A DNA stretch of 64,000 nt from Rhodococcus tukisamuensis NBRC 100609. Its GTDB lineage: Bacteria; Actinomycetota; Actinomycetes; Mycobacteriales; Mycobacteriaceae. Positions within the stretch are counted from its first letter, which is position 1; every line of letters starts with the position of its first letter. The translations under genes were made by a program, and so were the position numbers. Of this stretch, positions 8,569 to 16,320 are shown piece after piece. The DNA lies in NCBI RefSeq assembly GCF_001894985.1, contig NZ_BCXG01000001.1, positions 186,001-250,000 of the forward strand. Direction: 5' to 3'. The notes under the pieces are model-generated. The model saw only the letters and a list, made by a program, of their open reading frames with translations, did no database searches and was not told where the DNA came from.

Positions 8569-10140
8569 ATGAGCCGAGTCCGAAAGAACACTCCCGGACG
8601 GATCCTGTTCGTGGGCTCCGGGCCCGGCGATCCCGCGCTGCTCACCGTCCGCGCCAGGGACGTCCTGGCCAACGCGACGCTCGCGTTCACCGATCCCGAC
8701 GTCGACAAGGGCGTCGCCGCGCTGGTCGGCACGGCGCTGCTGGTCAAGGGCGTCGAGGTCGATCCGGAGCACCCCCTCTCCGAGGTGCGGCCCGCCCTCG
8801 GCGAGCCCGCCGAGGTCGCGAAGACCCTGGTCGCCGAGGCCAAGAACGGCCACGACGTGGTCCGCCTGGTCTCCGGCGATCCGCTGACCACCGACTCGGT
8901 GATCGCCGAGGTCACCGCGGTGGCCCGCACCCAGGTGGTCTTCGAGGTGCTGCCCGGGCTGCCCGCCGGTTCGGCGGTGCCCAGCTACGCCGGCATGGCG
9001 CTGGGCTCCGGCCACACCGAGGCCGACGTCCGCGGTGAGGTCGACTGGGCGGCGCTGGCCGCCGCGCCCGGCCCGCTGGTGCTGCACGCCGGTGCCGCCC
9101 ACCTCGCGGAGACCGCGAGCGCACTGGTCGAGCACGGCCTGGCACCGCAGACCCCGGCCGCGATCACCGTCCGCGGCACCACCCGCCAGCAGCGCACCGT
9201 CGAGGCCACCCTTGCCACCCTGAACGAGGCGGGCTCCGAACTGGTCGGCTCGCTGATCGTCACGGTCGGCAAGGTCGTCGCGCAGCGCAACAAGATGTCC
9301 TGGTGGGAGTCGCGGGCGCTGTACGGCTGGACCGTGCTGGTGCCGCGCACCAAGGACCAGGCCGGCGAGATGAGCGAGCGGCTGGTCACCCACGGTGCCA
9401 TCCCGATCGAGGTGCCGACCATCGCCGTCGAGCCGCCGCGCAGCCCCGCGCAGATGGAGCGCTCGGTCAAGGGCCTGGTGGACGGCCGCTACCAGTGGGT
9501 GGTGTTCACCTCCACCAACGCGGTCCGCGCGGTGTGGGAGAAGTTCGAGGAGTTCGGTCTCGACGCCCGCGCCTTCTCCGGCGTGAAGATCGCCTGTGTC
9601 GGCCAGGCCACCGCCGACAAGGTGCGCTCGTTCGGCATCAACCCCGAGCTGGTGCCGTCCGGTGAGCAGTCCAGCGAGGGCCTGCTGGCCGAGTTCGCCC
9701 CGTACGACGACGTTTTCGACCCGGTCAACCGGGTGCTGCTGCCGCGCGCGGACATCGCCACCGAGACCCTCGCCGAGGGCCTGCGTCAGCGCGGCTGGGA
9801 GATCGACGACGTCACGGCCTACCGGACCGTCCGGGCGGCGCCGCCGCCGGCCGAGACCCGCGAGATGATCAAGACCGGCGGGTTCGACGCGGTGTGCTTC
9901 ACCTCGTCGTCCACCGTCCGGAACCTGGTCGGTATCGCGGGCAAGCCGCACGCGCGCACCCTGGTGGCGTGCATCGGGCCGAAGACCGCGGAGACCGCGA
10001 TCGAGTTCGGCCTGCGGGTGGACGTGCAGCCGGAGACCGCCCAGGCGGGACCGCTGGTGGAGGCCCTCGCGGAGCACGCGGCCCGGCTGCGCGCCGAGGG
10101 TGCACTGCCGCCCCCGCGCAAGAAGTCCCGCAGGCGCTAG
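8569..10140 (+). CDS. hemD: uroporphyrinogen-III synthase with N-terminal CobA-like methyltransferase domain
   Basis: A 523-aa fusion like Rv0511. Residues ~1-240 form a tetrapyrrole methylase fold beginning GRILFVGSGPGDPALLTVRA. Residues ~250-515 form HemD, beginning YGWTVLVPRTKDQAGEMSERL and including VVFTSTNAVRAVWEKF, KIACVGQATADKV and AVCFTSSSTVRNL. HemD closes and inverts hydroxymethylbilane to uroporphyrinogen III. The CobA half reads RLVSGDPLTTD where active SUMT enzymes have a GGDPFVFGR-type loop, so its methyltransferase activity is doubtful. It ends in a basic Lys/Arg tail. It is followed by a long perfect inverted repeat and then hemB. Confidence 0.93.
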   Translation: MSRVRKNTPGRILFVGSGPGDPALLTVRARDVLANATLAFTDPDVDKGVAALVGTALLVKGVEVDPEHPLSEVRPALGEPAEVAKTLVAEAKNGHDVVRLVSGDPLTTDSVIAEVTAVARTQVVFEVLPGLPAGSAVPSYAGMALGSGHTEADVRGEVDWAALAAAPGPLVLHAGAAHLAETASALVEHGLAPQTPAAITVRGTTRQQRTVEATLATLNEAGSELVGSLIVTVGKVVAQRNKMSWWESRALYGWTVLVPRTKDQAGEMSERLVTHGAIPIEVPTIAVEPPRSPAQMERSVKGLVDGRYQWVVFTSTNAVRAVWEKFEEFGLDARAFSGVKIACVGQATADKVRSFGINPELVPSGEQSSEGLLAEFAPYDDVFDPVNRVLLPRADIATETLAEGLRQRGWEIDDVTAYRTVRAAPPPAETREMIKTGGFDAVCFTSSSTVRNLVGIAGKPHARTLVACIGPKTAETAIEFGLRVDVQPETAQAGPLVEALAEHAARLRAEGALPPPRKKSRRR

Positions 10141-10150
10141 GCGCTGACGC

Positions 10151-10198
10151 GCTCGTGCGCGGTTGACGGGTCGGTTGACTCGTCAACCGCGCACGAGC
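10151..10198. terminator. 17-bp perfect inverted repeat between hemD and hemB
   Basis: The left arm at 10151-10167 and the right arm at 10182-10198 are exact reverse complements around a 14-base loop. The loop holds a second copy of GGTTGAC (10173-10179), so the right-arm GTCAACC could pair with either copy. It could end hemD transcription or attenuate hemB, which starts only 15 bases beyond. There is no T-run. Confidence 0.55.
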
Positions 10199-10213
10199 CC
10201 GACGAAGGAGGGC

Positions 10214-11191
10214 ATGATCTTTCCCGCCGAGCGGCCCCGCCGCCTGCGCAGCACCGCGGCGATGCGCCGCCTGGTTGCCGAAACCTCGCTGGAGCCACGG
10301 CATCTGGTACTGCCGATGTTCGTCGCCGACGGCATCGACGCGCCGCGTGAGATCTCCTCGATGCCCGGCGTCTTCCAGCACACGCTGGACTCGCTGCGCG
10401 TCGCCGCCACCGAGGCGGTGGCCGCGGGCGTCGGCGGTCTGATGCTGTTCGGTGTGCCGCGGCCCGAGGACAAGGACGCGACCGGGTCCGGGGCCAGCGA
10501 TCCCGACGGCATCCTCAACCGCGGTCTGCGGGCGCTGCGCACCGAACTCGGTGACGACACCGTCATCATGGCCGACACCTGCCTCGACGAGTTCACCGCG
10601 CACGGCCACTGCGGGGTCCTCACCGCGGACGGCGCCGTGGACAACGACGCGACCCTGGTCCGCTACGTCGACATGGCGCTGTCGCAGGCCGAGGCGGGCG
10701 CGCACCTGCTCGGCCCGAGCGGGATGATGGATGGCCAGATCGCGACGATCCGTGCGGGACTCGACGCCGCGGGCCACCTCGACACCGGCATGCTCGCGTA
10801 CGCGGCGAAGTACGCCTCCGCCTTCTACGGCCCGTTCCGGGAGGCCGTCGGGTCGTCGTTGAGCGGCGACCGGCGCACCTACCAGCAGGACGCCGCGAAC
10901 CGCCGCGAGTCGCTTCGCGAGGTGGACCTGGACCTGGCCGAGGGCGCGGACATGGTGATGGTCAAGCCGGCCATGTCCTACCTCGACGTGCTGCGGGAGA
11001 CTGCCGACCGTTCCGCGGTTCCCGTTGCGGCGTACCAGATCTCGGGGGAGTACTCGATGATCACCGCGGCGGCGCAGAACGGCTGGATCGACCGGGACGC
11101 CGCCATCGACGAGTCGCTGCTGTGCATCCGCCGGGCCGGGGCGGACATCGTGCTCACCTACTGGGCCGCCGAAGTGGCGGCCCGGTTGTGA
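10214..11191 (+). CDS. hemB: delta-aminolevulinic acid dehydratase (porphobilinogen synthase)
   Basis: A 325-aa enzyme condensing two 5-aminolevulinates to porphobilinogen. The start [18 protein letters not shown] is typical. The metal-loop region [17 protein letters not shown] keeps two Cys, with Asp where Zn-enzymes have the middle Cys, a pattern tied to Mg/K-dependent enzymes. Schiff-base lysines lie in [15 protein letters not shown] and [13 protein letters not shown]. The ATG at 10214 directly follows AAGGAGGG with unusually short spacing. The stop overlaps the next gene's GTG. Confidence 0.96.
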   Translation: MIFPAERPRRLRSTAAMRRLVAETSLEPRHLVLPMFVADGIDAPREISSMPGVFQHTLDSLRVAATEAVAAGVGGLMLFGVPRPEDKDATGSGASDPDGILNRGLRALRTELGDDTVIMADTCLDEFTAHGHCGVLTADGAVDNDATLVRYVDMALSQAEAGAHLLGPSGMMDGQIATIRAGLDAAGHLDTGMLAYAAKYASAFYGPFREAVGSSLSGDRRTYQQDAANRRESLREVDLDLAEGADMVMVKPAMSYLDVLRETADRSAVPVAAYQISGEYSMITAAAQNGWIDRDAAIDESLLCIRRAGADIVLTYWAAEVAARL

Positions 11192-11844
11192 CGACGCCCT
11201 CGCCGCAGGACCCGCAGCAGTCGCCGCGGCCGTCGCAGGATCCGCAGCCGCCGTACCCGGCGCAGCAGCCGTACCCGGCGCAGCAGCCGTACCCGCAGCA
11301 GCAGTACCCGTATCCCCAGTCGCCGCCGGTGCCGCCGAAGCCGCAGCCGCCCGTGGACGTGGTCACCGCATTCCAGTTGCTCTGTGGCGTCGCCGGTCTC
11401 GGCGTGGTGAACCTCTTCGCGACGCTGGCGACCGCGCTGGGTGACCGGGCGAACTTCGCCGACCAGTTGGTGCGCGACGTCCGTGCCCAGGACGAGACGG
11501 TGGAGATCACCCGTTCGACCGCGGAGGGCCTGCTGCTGATCGGTTTCGGGCTGACCGCGGTGCTCGGGCTGATCCTGACCGGGGTCTACCTGCTCTTCGT
11601 GTTCAAGATGCGCGCCGGCCGAAACTGGGCGAGGATGCTCGTCACCATGATCGGTGTGATGACGGTGTTCGTCGCGATCCCGACGGTGTTCGGGCTCGGC
11701 GCGGTGGGCGGCGCGGCCGCCGTCGTCGCGGGCGGCGCCGGCATCCTGCAGGCGGTGCTGTCGGTGGGCGCGGTGGTGCTGATGCACCGGGCCGACTCCA
11801 ACCGGTACTTCATGCCGGGTGTGAAGGCGCAGCAGCAGCGGTGA
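11188..11844 (+). CDS. Pro/Gln-rich four-helix membrane protein
   Basis: A 218-aa protein with a cytoplasmic-type head of ~55 residues rich in Pro, Gln and Tyr (PYPAQQ repeats, then [12 protein letters not shown]). Four hydrophobic segments follow: [60 protein letters not shown] and [20 protein letters not shown]. Such heads are common in actinobacterial membrane proteins that bind SH3-like or forkhead-associated partners, but no function is known here. The start GTG overlaps the hemB stop. It heads a run of four overlapping small membrane genes. Confidence 0.75.
   Translation: MTTPSPQDPQQSPRPSQDPQPPYPAQQPYPAQQPYPQQQYPYPQSPPVPPKPQPPVDVVTAFQLLCGVAGLGVVNLFATLATALGDRANFADQLVRDVRAQDETVEITRSTAEGLLLIGFGLTAVLGLILTGVYLLFVFKMRAGRNWARMLVTMIGVMTVFVAIPTVFGLGAVGGAAAVVAGGAGILQAVLSVGAVVLMHRADSNRYFMPGVKAQQQR
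11245..11298 (+). repeat. three 18-bp in-frame tandem repeats (PYPAQQ coding)
   Basis: The units at 11245, 11263 and 11281 share the pattern CAGCAGCCGTACCCGGCG with one to three changes. The repeat length is a multiple of three, so copy-number changes would lengthen or shorten the Pro/Gln head without a frameshift. Confidence 0.8.
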
Positions 11845-12272
11845 CCGACGAGCGCACCCGGCCGCGGCCGGTCACCGTGGCGTACTGGCTGTGGCTGGCC
11901 TGCTCGGCGCTGCTGGTGCTCTTCGGGTTGCTGGCCGTCACCAGTTCCGGTGCGGCGCTGCGCGATCAGCTGCTCGGAAACGGCGCGGCGCCCGGCGACC
12001 TCGACTCGCTGGTCCTGCTGCTGCGCGGCTCCGGGGCGGTCGCGCTGCTGGTGGGCCTCGCGGTCGGGCTGATGGCCGGTCCCGCCCGCGCAGGCGACGG
12101 ACGCTTCCGCCGGGCGCTGGTGGCGCTGTCGGCGGTGTTCACGGTCCTCGAACTCGCGCTGCTGCCCACCGGGGTGGGCCAGGCGCCGGTGCTGCTGGTG
12201 GCGGTGGTGACGCTGGCGGCGGGCATGCTGGTGTACCTGCCGTCGGCGACCGCGTGGTTCGACCGTGGCTGA
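11841..12272 (+). CDS. small four-helix membrane protein, unknown function
   Basis: 143 aa with four predicted membrane segments: VAYWLWLACSALLVLFGLLA, VLLLRGSGAVALLVGLAVGL, ALVALSAVFTVLELALLP and APVLLVAVVTLAAGMLVYLP. A short charged head (TDERTRPRP) precedes them. The organisation resembles the protein before it, so the two may be distant paralogues. The GTG start lies in the upstream stop (GTGA), and its end overlaps the next start by 8 bases. Function not recognised. Confidence 0.7.
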   Translation: MTDERTRPRPVTVAYWLWLACSALLVLFGLLAVTSSGAALRDQLLGNGAAPGDLDSLVLLLRGSGAVALLVGLAVGLMAGPARAGDGRFRRALVALSAVFTVLELALLPTGVGQAPVLLVAVVTLAAGMLVYLPSATAWFDRG

Positions 12273-12750
12273 GCCGGCGGTGTTCGCCGAGCCCGGCGGG
12301 AGTTGGCGGCTGGTCGCGGTCGGGCCCGTGCTGTGCCTGGTGGTCCTGATCGGCGACCTCTTCTTCGGTGCCGGGGTGCACTGGCTGGCACTGACGGTGT
12401 GCGCGGCGCTGCTCGCGGGTCTGGTCGCGCTGCAGGTGGCCGCGGCCCGGCAGCACGCGAGCGTCACGCTGACCGACACCGACCTGCGGTGCGGGACCGA
12501 GACGTTGGCGCTCGCCGAGATCGAGGAGATCCTGCCCGCGGGTGACCCGTTTGCCGCGGACCTGGAACCCTGGGAGACAGCGCGCGCGCTCGGCGAGCTG
12601 TCCGGGGTGCCCAAGCGGCGGACCGGGATCGGGCTGCGACTACGCGACGGCGGAATCGTCCGGGCCTGGGCCCGGGACGGCGACGGGTTGCGGGCGGCGC
12701 TGGAGCGTGCGGTGCCTGGCGCCGCCGCGGACGAGGGGAGCGGACGGTGA
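12265..12750 (+). CDS. two-helix membrane protein with C-terminal soluble domain
   Basis: 161 aa. Two membrane segments (LVAVGPVLCLVVLIGDLFF and WLALTVCAALLAGLVALQVA) precede a ~90-residue soluble part with beta-strand character: ASVTLTDTDLRCGTETLALAEIEEILPAG, then TGIGLRLRDGGIVRAWARDGDGLRAAL. That layout recalls the bacterial PH-like domains of many small actinobacterial membrane proteins; this is a resemblance, not an assignment. It is coupled to both neighbours by overlaps. Confidence 0.7.
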   Translation: MAEPAVFAEPGGSWRLVAVGPVLCLVVLIGDLFFGAGVHWLALTVCAALLAGLVALQVAAARQHASVTLTDTDLRCGTETLALAEIEEILPAGDPFAADLEPWETARALGELSGVPKRRTGIGLRLRDGGIVRAWARDGDGLRAALERAVPGAAADEGSGR

Positions 12751-12974
12751 CCGGACGCATGCTGCGGGTCGCGGAGGGGTTCCTGGCCGTGCTGGCGCTG
12801 GCGCTGGCGGTGTGGTGCTGGACCCGGGGGGTGAGCACCACGGAGTTCGGGCCGCTGGTCGAGGGGGCGCCCGCGTTCACGGGCACCCGCTATTCCGGGT
12901 CGTGGATCGGCGGCGCGACGGCGCTGGTGATCGCCGCGGGACTGCTGGTCCTCGACGTGGTCCGCCGCCGGTAG
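12747..12974 (+). CDS. 75-aa two-helix membrane protein
   Basis: Two membrane helices (GFLAVLALALAVWCWTRGV and WIGGATALVIAAGLLVLDVV) flank a ~25-residue loop, TTEFGPLVEGAPAFTGTRYS. It is the last of four overlapping small membrane genes after hemB. The loop sits between the helices and may be exposed outside. Function not recognised; it could be a subunit of a complex with the three upstream products. Confidence 0.65.
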   Translation: MTGRMLRVAEGFLAVLALALAVWCWTRGVSTTEFGPLVEGAPAFTGTRYSGSWIGGATALVIAAGLLVLDVVRRR

Positions 12975-12981
12975 CGGACAA

Positions 12982-12996
12982 TACCCTTGGGGGGTA
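12982..12996. promoter_or_regulatory. candidate CsoR operator before csoR
   Basis: An inverted repeat TACCC-N5-GGGTA, embedded in the G-tract sequence ATACCCTTGGGGGGTACCCTGGGGG, lies 10-25 bases before the csoR ATG. CsoR sites are GC-rich pseudo-palindromes with runs of C and G flanked by TA, so autorepression relieved by Cu(I) is inferred. Confidence 0.6.
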
Positions 12997-13006
12997 CCCT
13001 GGGGGA

Positions 13007-13288
13007 ATGAACGGTTACTCCCCCGAGAAGGACGACCTCCTCAAGCGACTGCGTCGCATCGAGGGGCAGGTCGCCGGGATCTCGCGCATGGTCGACGACG
13101 ACCGGTACTGCATCGACATCCTCACCCAGGTGTCGGCGGCAACCAAGGCGCTGCAGTCGGTTTCGCTGAAGCTGATGGATGCGCACCTGGCCGGCTGCGT
13201 CGTCGAGGCCGCCAAGAAGGGTGGGCCCGAGGCCGACGCCAAGGTCAAGGAGGCGTCCGACGCCATCGCCCGGCTGGTCCGGTCGTAG
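13007..13288 (+). CDS. csoR: copper-sensing repressor CsoR (DUF156 family)
   Basis: A 93-aa four-helix-bundle repressor. The Cu(I) site C-H-C is present: Cys in DDRYCIDIL (residue ~35), His in LMDAHLAGC (~60) and Cys four residues later. The preceding Tyr and a C-terminal Glu also fit CsoR rather than FrmR or RcnR, which use other ligand sets. It binds DNA in the apo form and is released by Cu(I). The ATG at 13007 overlaps the G-tract operator region. CopZ follows after 13 bases, but no CopA ATPase is next to them. Confidence 0.9.
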   Translation: MNGYSPEKDDLLKRLRRIEGQVAGISRMVDDDRYCIDILTQVSAATKALQSVSLKLMDAHLAGCVVEAAKKGGPEADAKVKEASDAIARLVRS

Positions 13289-13301
13289 GGGAGGGGTGAC
13301 G

Positions 13302-13505
13302 ATGCAGAGCACTTTCGCCGTCGTCGGCATGACCTGTGGGCACTGCGTCGCCGCGGTCACCGAGGAGGTCGGCGCGATCGCCGGCGTCACCGACGTCCGG
13401 GTGGACCTGGCGTCTGGTGCGCTCGAGGTGACCAGTGACTCGCCGGTTGCACGGCAGGCGGTCGCCGAGGCGGTCGAGGAGGCGGGCTACCAGCTGGCCC
13501 CCTGA
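13302..13505 (+). CDS. heavy-metal-associated copper chaperone (CopZ-like)
   Basis: A 67-aa HMA domain with the metal motif VVGMTCGHCVAAV (M-x-C-x-x-C) and the ferredoxin-like beta-alpha-beta pattern GVTDVRVDLASGALEV and AVEEAGYQLAP. It would carry Cu(I) in the cytosol to an exporter or to CsoR. It is co-transcribed with csoR and GGGGAGGGG lies upstream. A rho-independent terminator ends the pair, so the operon seems complete with two genes. Confidence 0.9.
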   Translation: MQSTFAVVGMTCGHCVAAVTEEVGAIAGVTDVRVDLASGALEVTSDSPVARQAVAEAVEEAGYQLAP

Positions 13506-13533
13506 GTCGGGATTTCCTCCCTGTTGTCACCTG

Positions 13534-13579
13534 AACAGCCGTATCGACTCGCATCAAAGCGGGTGATGCGGCTGTTTTT
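13534..13579 (+). terminator. rho-independent terminator after csoR-copZ
   Basis: The outer arms AACAGCCG and CGGCTGTT, with an inner GCATCA/TGATGC stem, are followed directly by a run of five T. This is the only hairpin noticed in the window with a clear T-tract. Confidence 0.8.
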
Positions 13580-13597
13580 GTAATCTCGACGGGAGTC

Positions 13598-14227
13598 ATG
13601 GCGCAGGAGTTGTTCACCGCGGACGAGGTCGCCGACCGGCTGGGGTCTGCACGTGCGGACGGTCCGCGGATACATCCGGGACGGCGGCCTCGGTGCCGTC
13701 CGGATCGGCAAGCAGGCCAGGGCCGCGAGGAGACCCTGTCGACGGTGCAACTCGACTTCAACCAACCCGATCGTTTCCGGCTCGAGTACACCGGCGAGGA
13801 CGGCGCCAGGCACCGCCCGGTCATGATCCATCGGGGCCTGCTCGGGTCCATGGAGCGGATGGTGGCGCTGCTGGTCGAGCGCTTCGAGGGCCGGATGCCG
13901 CCGTGGCTGGCGCCCAGACAGGTGGTCGTCCTGCCGGTGTCCGAGCGGCACCGTGACGAAGCGGACAAGCTGCGGGTCGAGTTGCGGGAGAACGAGATCC
14001 GCGCCGAGGTCCTCGGTGCGGGCTCGCTGGGCGCGCGCATCCGCGAGTCTCGTAGACGCCGCGACCCGTACACAGCGGTCGTCGGCGACGCGGAACTGGA
14101 GAACCGCACGGTCAGTGCCGTGGTCCCCGCGTCCGGACAGCGGGGCAGCGTCGACCGGGAGGTGTTCGTCCGGTGCGTGCTCTTCGACGTCCGGACCCGG
14201 GCGCTGCGGCCGGGCGAGCTTGGGTGA
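13598..14227 (+). pseudogene. broken HTH gene fused to a C-terminal fragment of threonyl-tRNA synthetase
   Basis: The first codons give MAQELFTADEVADRLG, the start of an excisionase-type HTH. Its continuation LHVRTVRGYIRDGGLGAVRIGKQ lies in another phase, because one extra G occurs in the GGGG run at 13642-13645. After ~13725 the original phase resumes as a ThrRS C-terminus: LSTVQLDFNQPDRFRLEYTG, RHRPVMIHRGLLGSMERM (class II motif 3), then a ~100-residue anticodon-binding domain up to 14227. Motifs 1 and 2 and the editing domain are absent, so it cannot charge tRNA. It looks like a decayed mosaic; an expressed fusion or a sequencing slip cannot be excluded. Confidence 0.6.
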
Positions 14228-14255
14228 ACCCCGCCCGCGCCCGGCCGGTCCACGG

Positions 14256-16175
14256 TCAGCCCTCGAGCATCGCCGCGCCCAGCGTGGACTCCGGCACCGC
14301 GAACCCCTCGACCAGTTCCAGCGCGTGCGGGCGCAGGGTGCGGCAGCGCTCGTTGACGCCGCGGGTGACGGCCTTGGCCCGCTCGACGGACAGGTGCCGG
14401 TGCTCCATGAACCAGGCCTTGTCCTCCTCGATCACCGTCAGGGCGTAGAGGTCGCACAGCTCGCCGAGCAGGTCCGCCGCGGCCTCGTCGGGGCACGAGT
14501 CGATGCCCGCCACGAACGCCTCGAGCACCACCCGGTCGATGTGCGCCTCGGCGGCCCGGAGCACGTGGTCCTGGACGAAGTTGAACGCGTCGAACGGGTC
14601 GCCCTCGCGCTTCTGAGCGCCCTGCAGTCGCTTAGCGGCGGTGGAGAGCAGGTACTCCTCGCGGTCGGAGAACATCCTCAGCTGGGTGCCGCGGTTGAAC
14701 AGGCTGCCGTCCTCCTCGTTGTCCTGCCGGGTGTCGAGGATGGTCTGGATGATCTGTTGCGCCGCGGTGCGCTTCTTGACCACGTCGCCGACGGTGGTGG
14801 CGGCGAACCGCATCCAGTCCACCGGACCCATCCCGCGCACCTCGTCGGCGTAGGCGGTGAGCAGTTCCTTCGCCACCAGCTGCGTGAGCACGTGGTTGTC
14901 GCCCTCGAAGGTGGTGAACACGTCGGTGTCGGCCTTGAGCGCGACGAGCCGGTTCTCGGTGAGGTAGCCGGCGCCGCCGCAGGCCTCGCGGCACTCCTGG
15001 ATCGCCCGGGTGGCGTGCCAGGTGTTCGCGGCCTTGAGCCCGGCGGCGCGGGCCTCGAGCTCGCGCTGTTCCTGCGGGTCCACCTCCCGCGCGCTCTGGA
15101 TCTCGTGCAGCCTGGTGACCAACTCGTTCTGCGCGAAGTGCAGGGCGTAGGACTTCGCGATCAGCGGCAGCAGTCGGCGTTGGTGTACGAGGTAGTCCAT
15201 GATGAGGACCTCCTCGCTACTATTGGGTTTGTCGAACTGCCTGCGCTGCAACGCATACCGGGTGGCGATGGACAGGGCGACGCGGGCCGCCGCGCCGGCC
15301 GCCCCGCCGACGGTGACGCGGCCCCGCACCAGGGTGCCGACCATGGTGAAGAACCGCCGGTTCGGGTGCTCGATCGGCGAGCTGTAGCTGCCGTCCGCGG
15401 CGACGTCGCCGTACCGGTTGAGCAGGTTCGCCCGCGGTACCCGCACCCGGTCGAAGACGATCCGGCCGTTGTCGACGCCGGGCAGGCCGCCCTTGTGCCC
15501 GCAGTCCGAGGTGGTGATGCCGGGCAGGTCGTCGCCCCGCTCGTCCCGGATCGGGACCAGGAAGCAGTGCACGCCCTTCGATTCCGGTTCCTCGCCGGGG
15601 CCGGCGGTGACGAGCTGCGCGAACACGGCCGCCATCCGGGCGTGCCGGGCCGCGCCACCGATGTAGTCCTTGCGGGCCGACGGGGTGGGGGAGTCGATCA
15701 CGAACTCCCCGGACGCGGCGTCGTAGGTGGCGGTGGTCTCGAGTTCCTGCACGTCGCTGCCGTGCCCGGTCTCGGTCATCGCGAAGCAGCCGAGCAGGTC
15801 CAGGTCGATCAGCGGCCGGACGTACGCCTCGTGGTGGGCGGCGGTGCCCAGGTTCTCGACGGCGCCACCGAACAGGCCCCACTGCACCCCGGCCTTGACC
15901 ATCAGCGACAGGTCCGACATCGCGAGCATCTCGATGCTTGTGACCGCCGCGCCAACGTCGCCGGTGCCGCCGTGCTCGACGCTGAAACCGTTGGCAGCGT
16001 AACCGGATTCGGCGAGAAACTGCATCTGCTCGAGCGTCTTGGCTCGGGCGGCGTCGAGGTCCGGCGTGAAGTGCGGCGCGAACTCGGGGCGGGTGAGGTC
16101 CACCCGGACCTTCTCCCGCACCTCTCGCCACCGGCCGTCGAGGGCGGTCCGCAGGTGATCCGCTGTGGTTGCCAT
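14256..16175 (-). CDS. acyl-CoA dehydrogenase/oxidase family flavoprotein (~640 aa)
   Basis: 639 aa, longer than the ~390 of classic acyl-CoA dehydrogenases and closer to acyl-CoA oxidases. The central flavin region reads LLGCFAMTETGHGSDVQELETTATYD (the TETGHGSD signature of the oxidase-type clade), followed by KDYIGGAARHARMAAVFAQL. The C-terminal half has ACGGAGYLTENR, then LKADTDVFTTFEGDNHVL, where the catalytic Glu of acyl-CoA oxidases is expected. It would form the trans-2 double bond of an acyl-CoA in beta-oxidation. It is divergent from the flavin monooxygenase, with a palindromic operator between them. Confidence 0.85.
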   Translation of the reverse strand: MATTADHLRTALDGRWREVREKVRVDLTRPEFAPHFTPDLDAARAKTLEQMQFLAESGYAANGFSVEHGGTGDVGAAVTSIEMLAMSDLSLMVKAGVQWGLFGGAVENLGTAAHHEAYVRPLIDLDLLGCFAMTETGHGSDVQELETTATYDAASGEFVIDSPTPSARKDYIGGAARHARMAAVFAQLVTAGPGEEPESKGVHCFLVPIRDERGDDLPGITTSDCGHKGGLPGVDNGRIVFDRVRVPRANLLNRYGDVAADGSYSSPIEHPNRRFFTMVGTLVRGRVTVGGAAGAAARVALSIATRYALQRRQFDKPNSSEEVLIMDYLVHQRRLLPLIAKSYALHFAQNELVTRLHEIQSAREVDPQEQRELEARAAGLKAANTWHATRAIQECREACGGAGYLTENRLVALKADTDVFTTFEGDNHVLTQLVAKELLTAYADEVRGMGPVDWMRFAATTVGDVVKKRTAAQQIIQTILDTRQDNEEDGSLFNRGTQLRMFSDREEYLLSTAAKRLQGAQKREGDPFDAFNFVQDHVLRAAEAHIDRVVLEAFVAGIDSCPDEAAADLLGELCDLYALTVIEEDKAWFMEHRHLSVERAKAVTRGVNERCRTLRPHALELVEGFAVPESTLGAAMLEG

Positions 16176-16275
16176 GCCTCGACGGTAGCGACCTCGCGGT
16201 GCGCCTGCCGGGTACGGCGCGGTCGCCCGCTCCGCCGTCACCTCTGCGAACAGGGCAATTTGCGTTAAACGGTAC

Positions 16276-16300
16276 CCAACTTGAACACTGTTCAAGTTGG
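16276..16300. promoter_or_regulatory. 25-bp perfect palindrome, TetR-type operator candidate
   Basis: The arms CCAACTTGAAC and GTTCAAGTTGG are exact around an ACT centre. It sits 20 bases upstream of the monooxygenase ATG and 100 bases upstream of the divergent acyl-CoA dehydrogenase. The odd 3-base centre differs from the KstR site (AAC-N2-GTT). No regulator gene is adjacent, so the repressor is encoded elsewhere. Confidence 0.65.
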
Positions 16301-16320
16301 TGGGTGAGAGGTGGAGTTCG

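Noticed and set aside
7150-10077. Very long minus-strand open frame (975 codons) opposite hemA/hemC/hemD
   Set aside because: It is the antisense shadow of well-recognised haem genes in high-GC DNA, with Arg/His/Gly-rich translation and no domain.
13953-16268. Plus-strand open frame of 771 codons
   Set aside because: It is antisense to the acyl-CoA dehydrogenase gene and reads as low-complexity Gly/Val/Arg sequence.
16276-16300. KstR (cholesterol regulon) operator
   Set aside because: KstR sites have AAC-N2-GTT; this palindrome has a three-base centre and a different flank.
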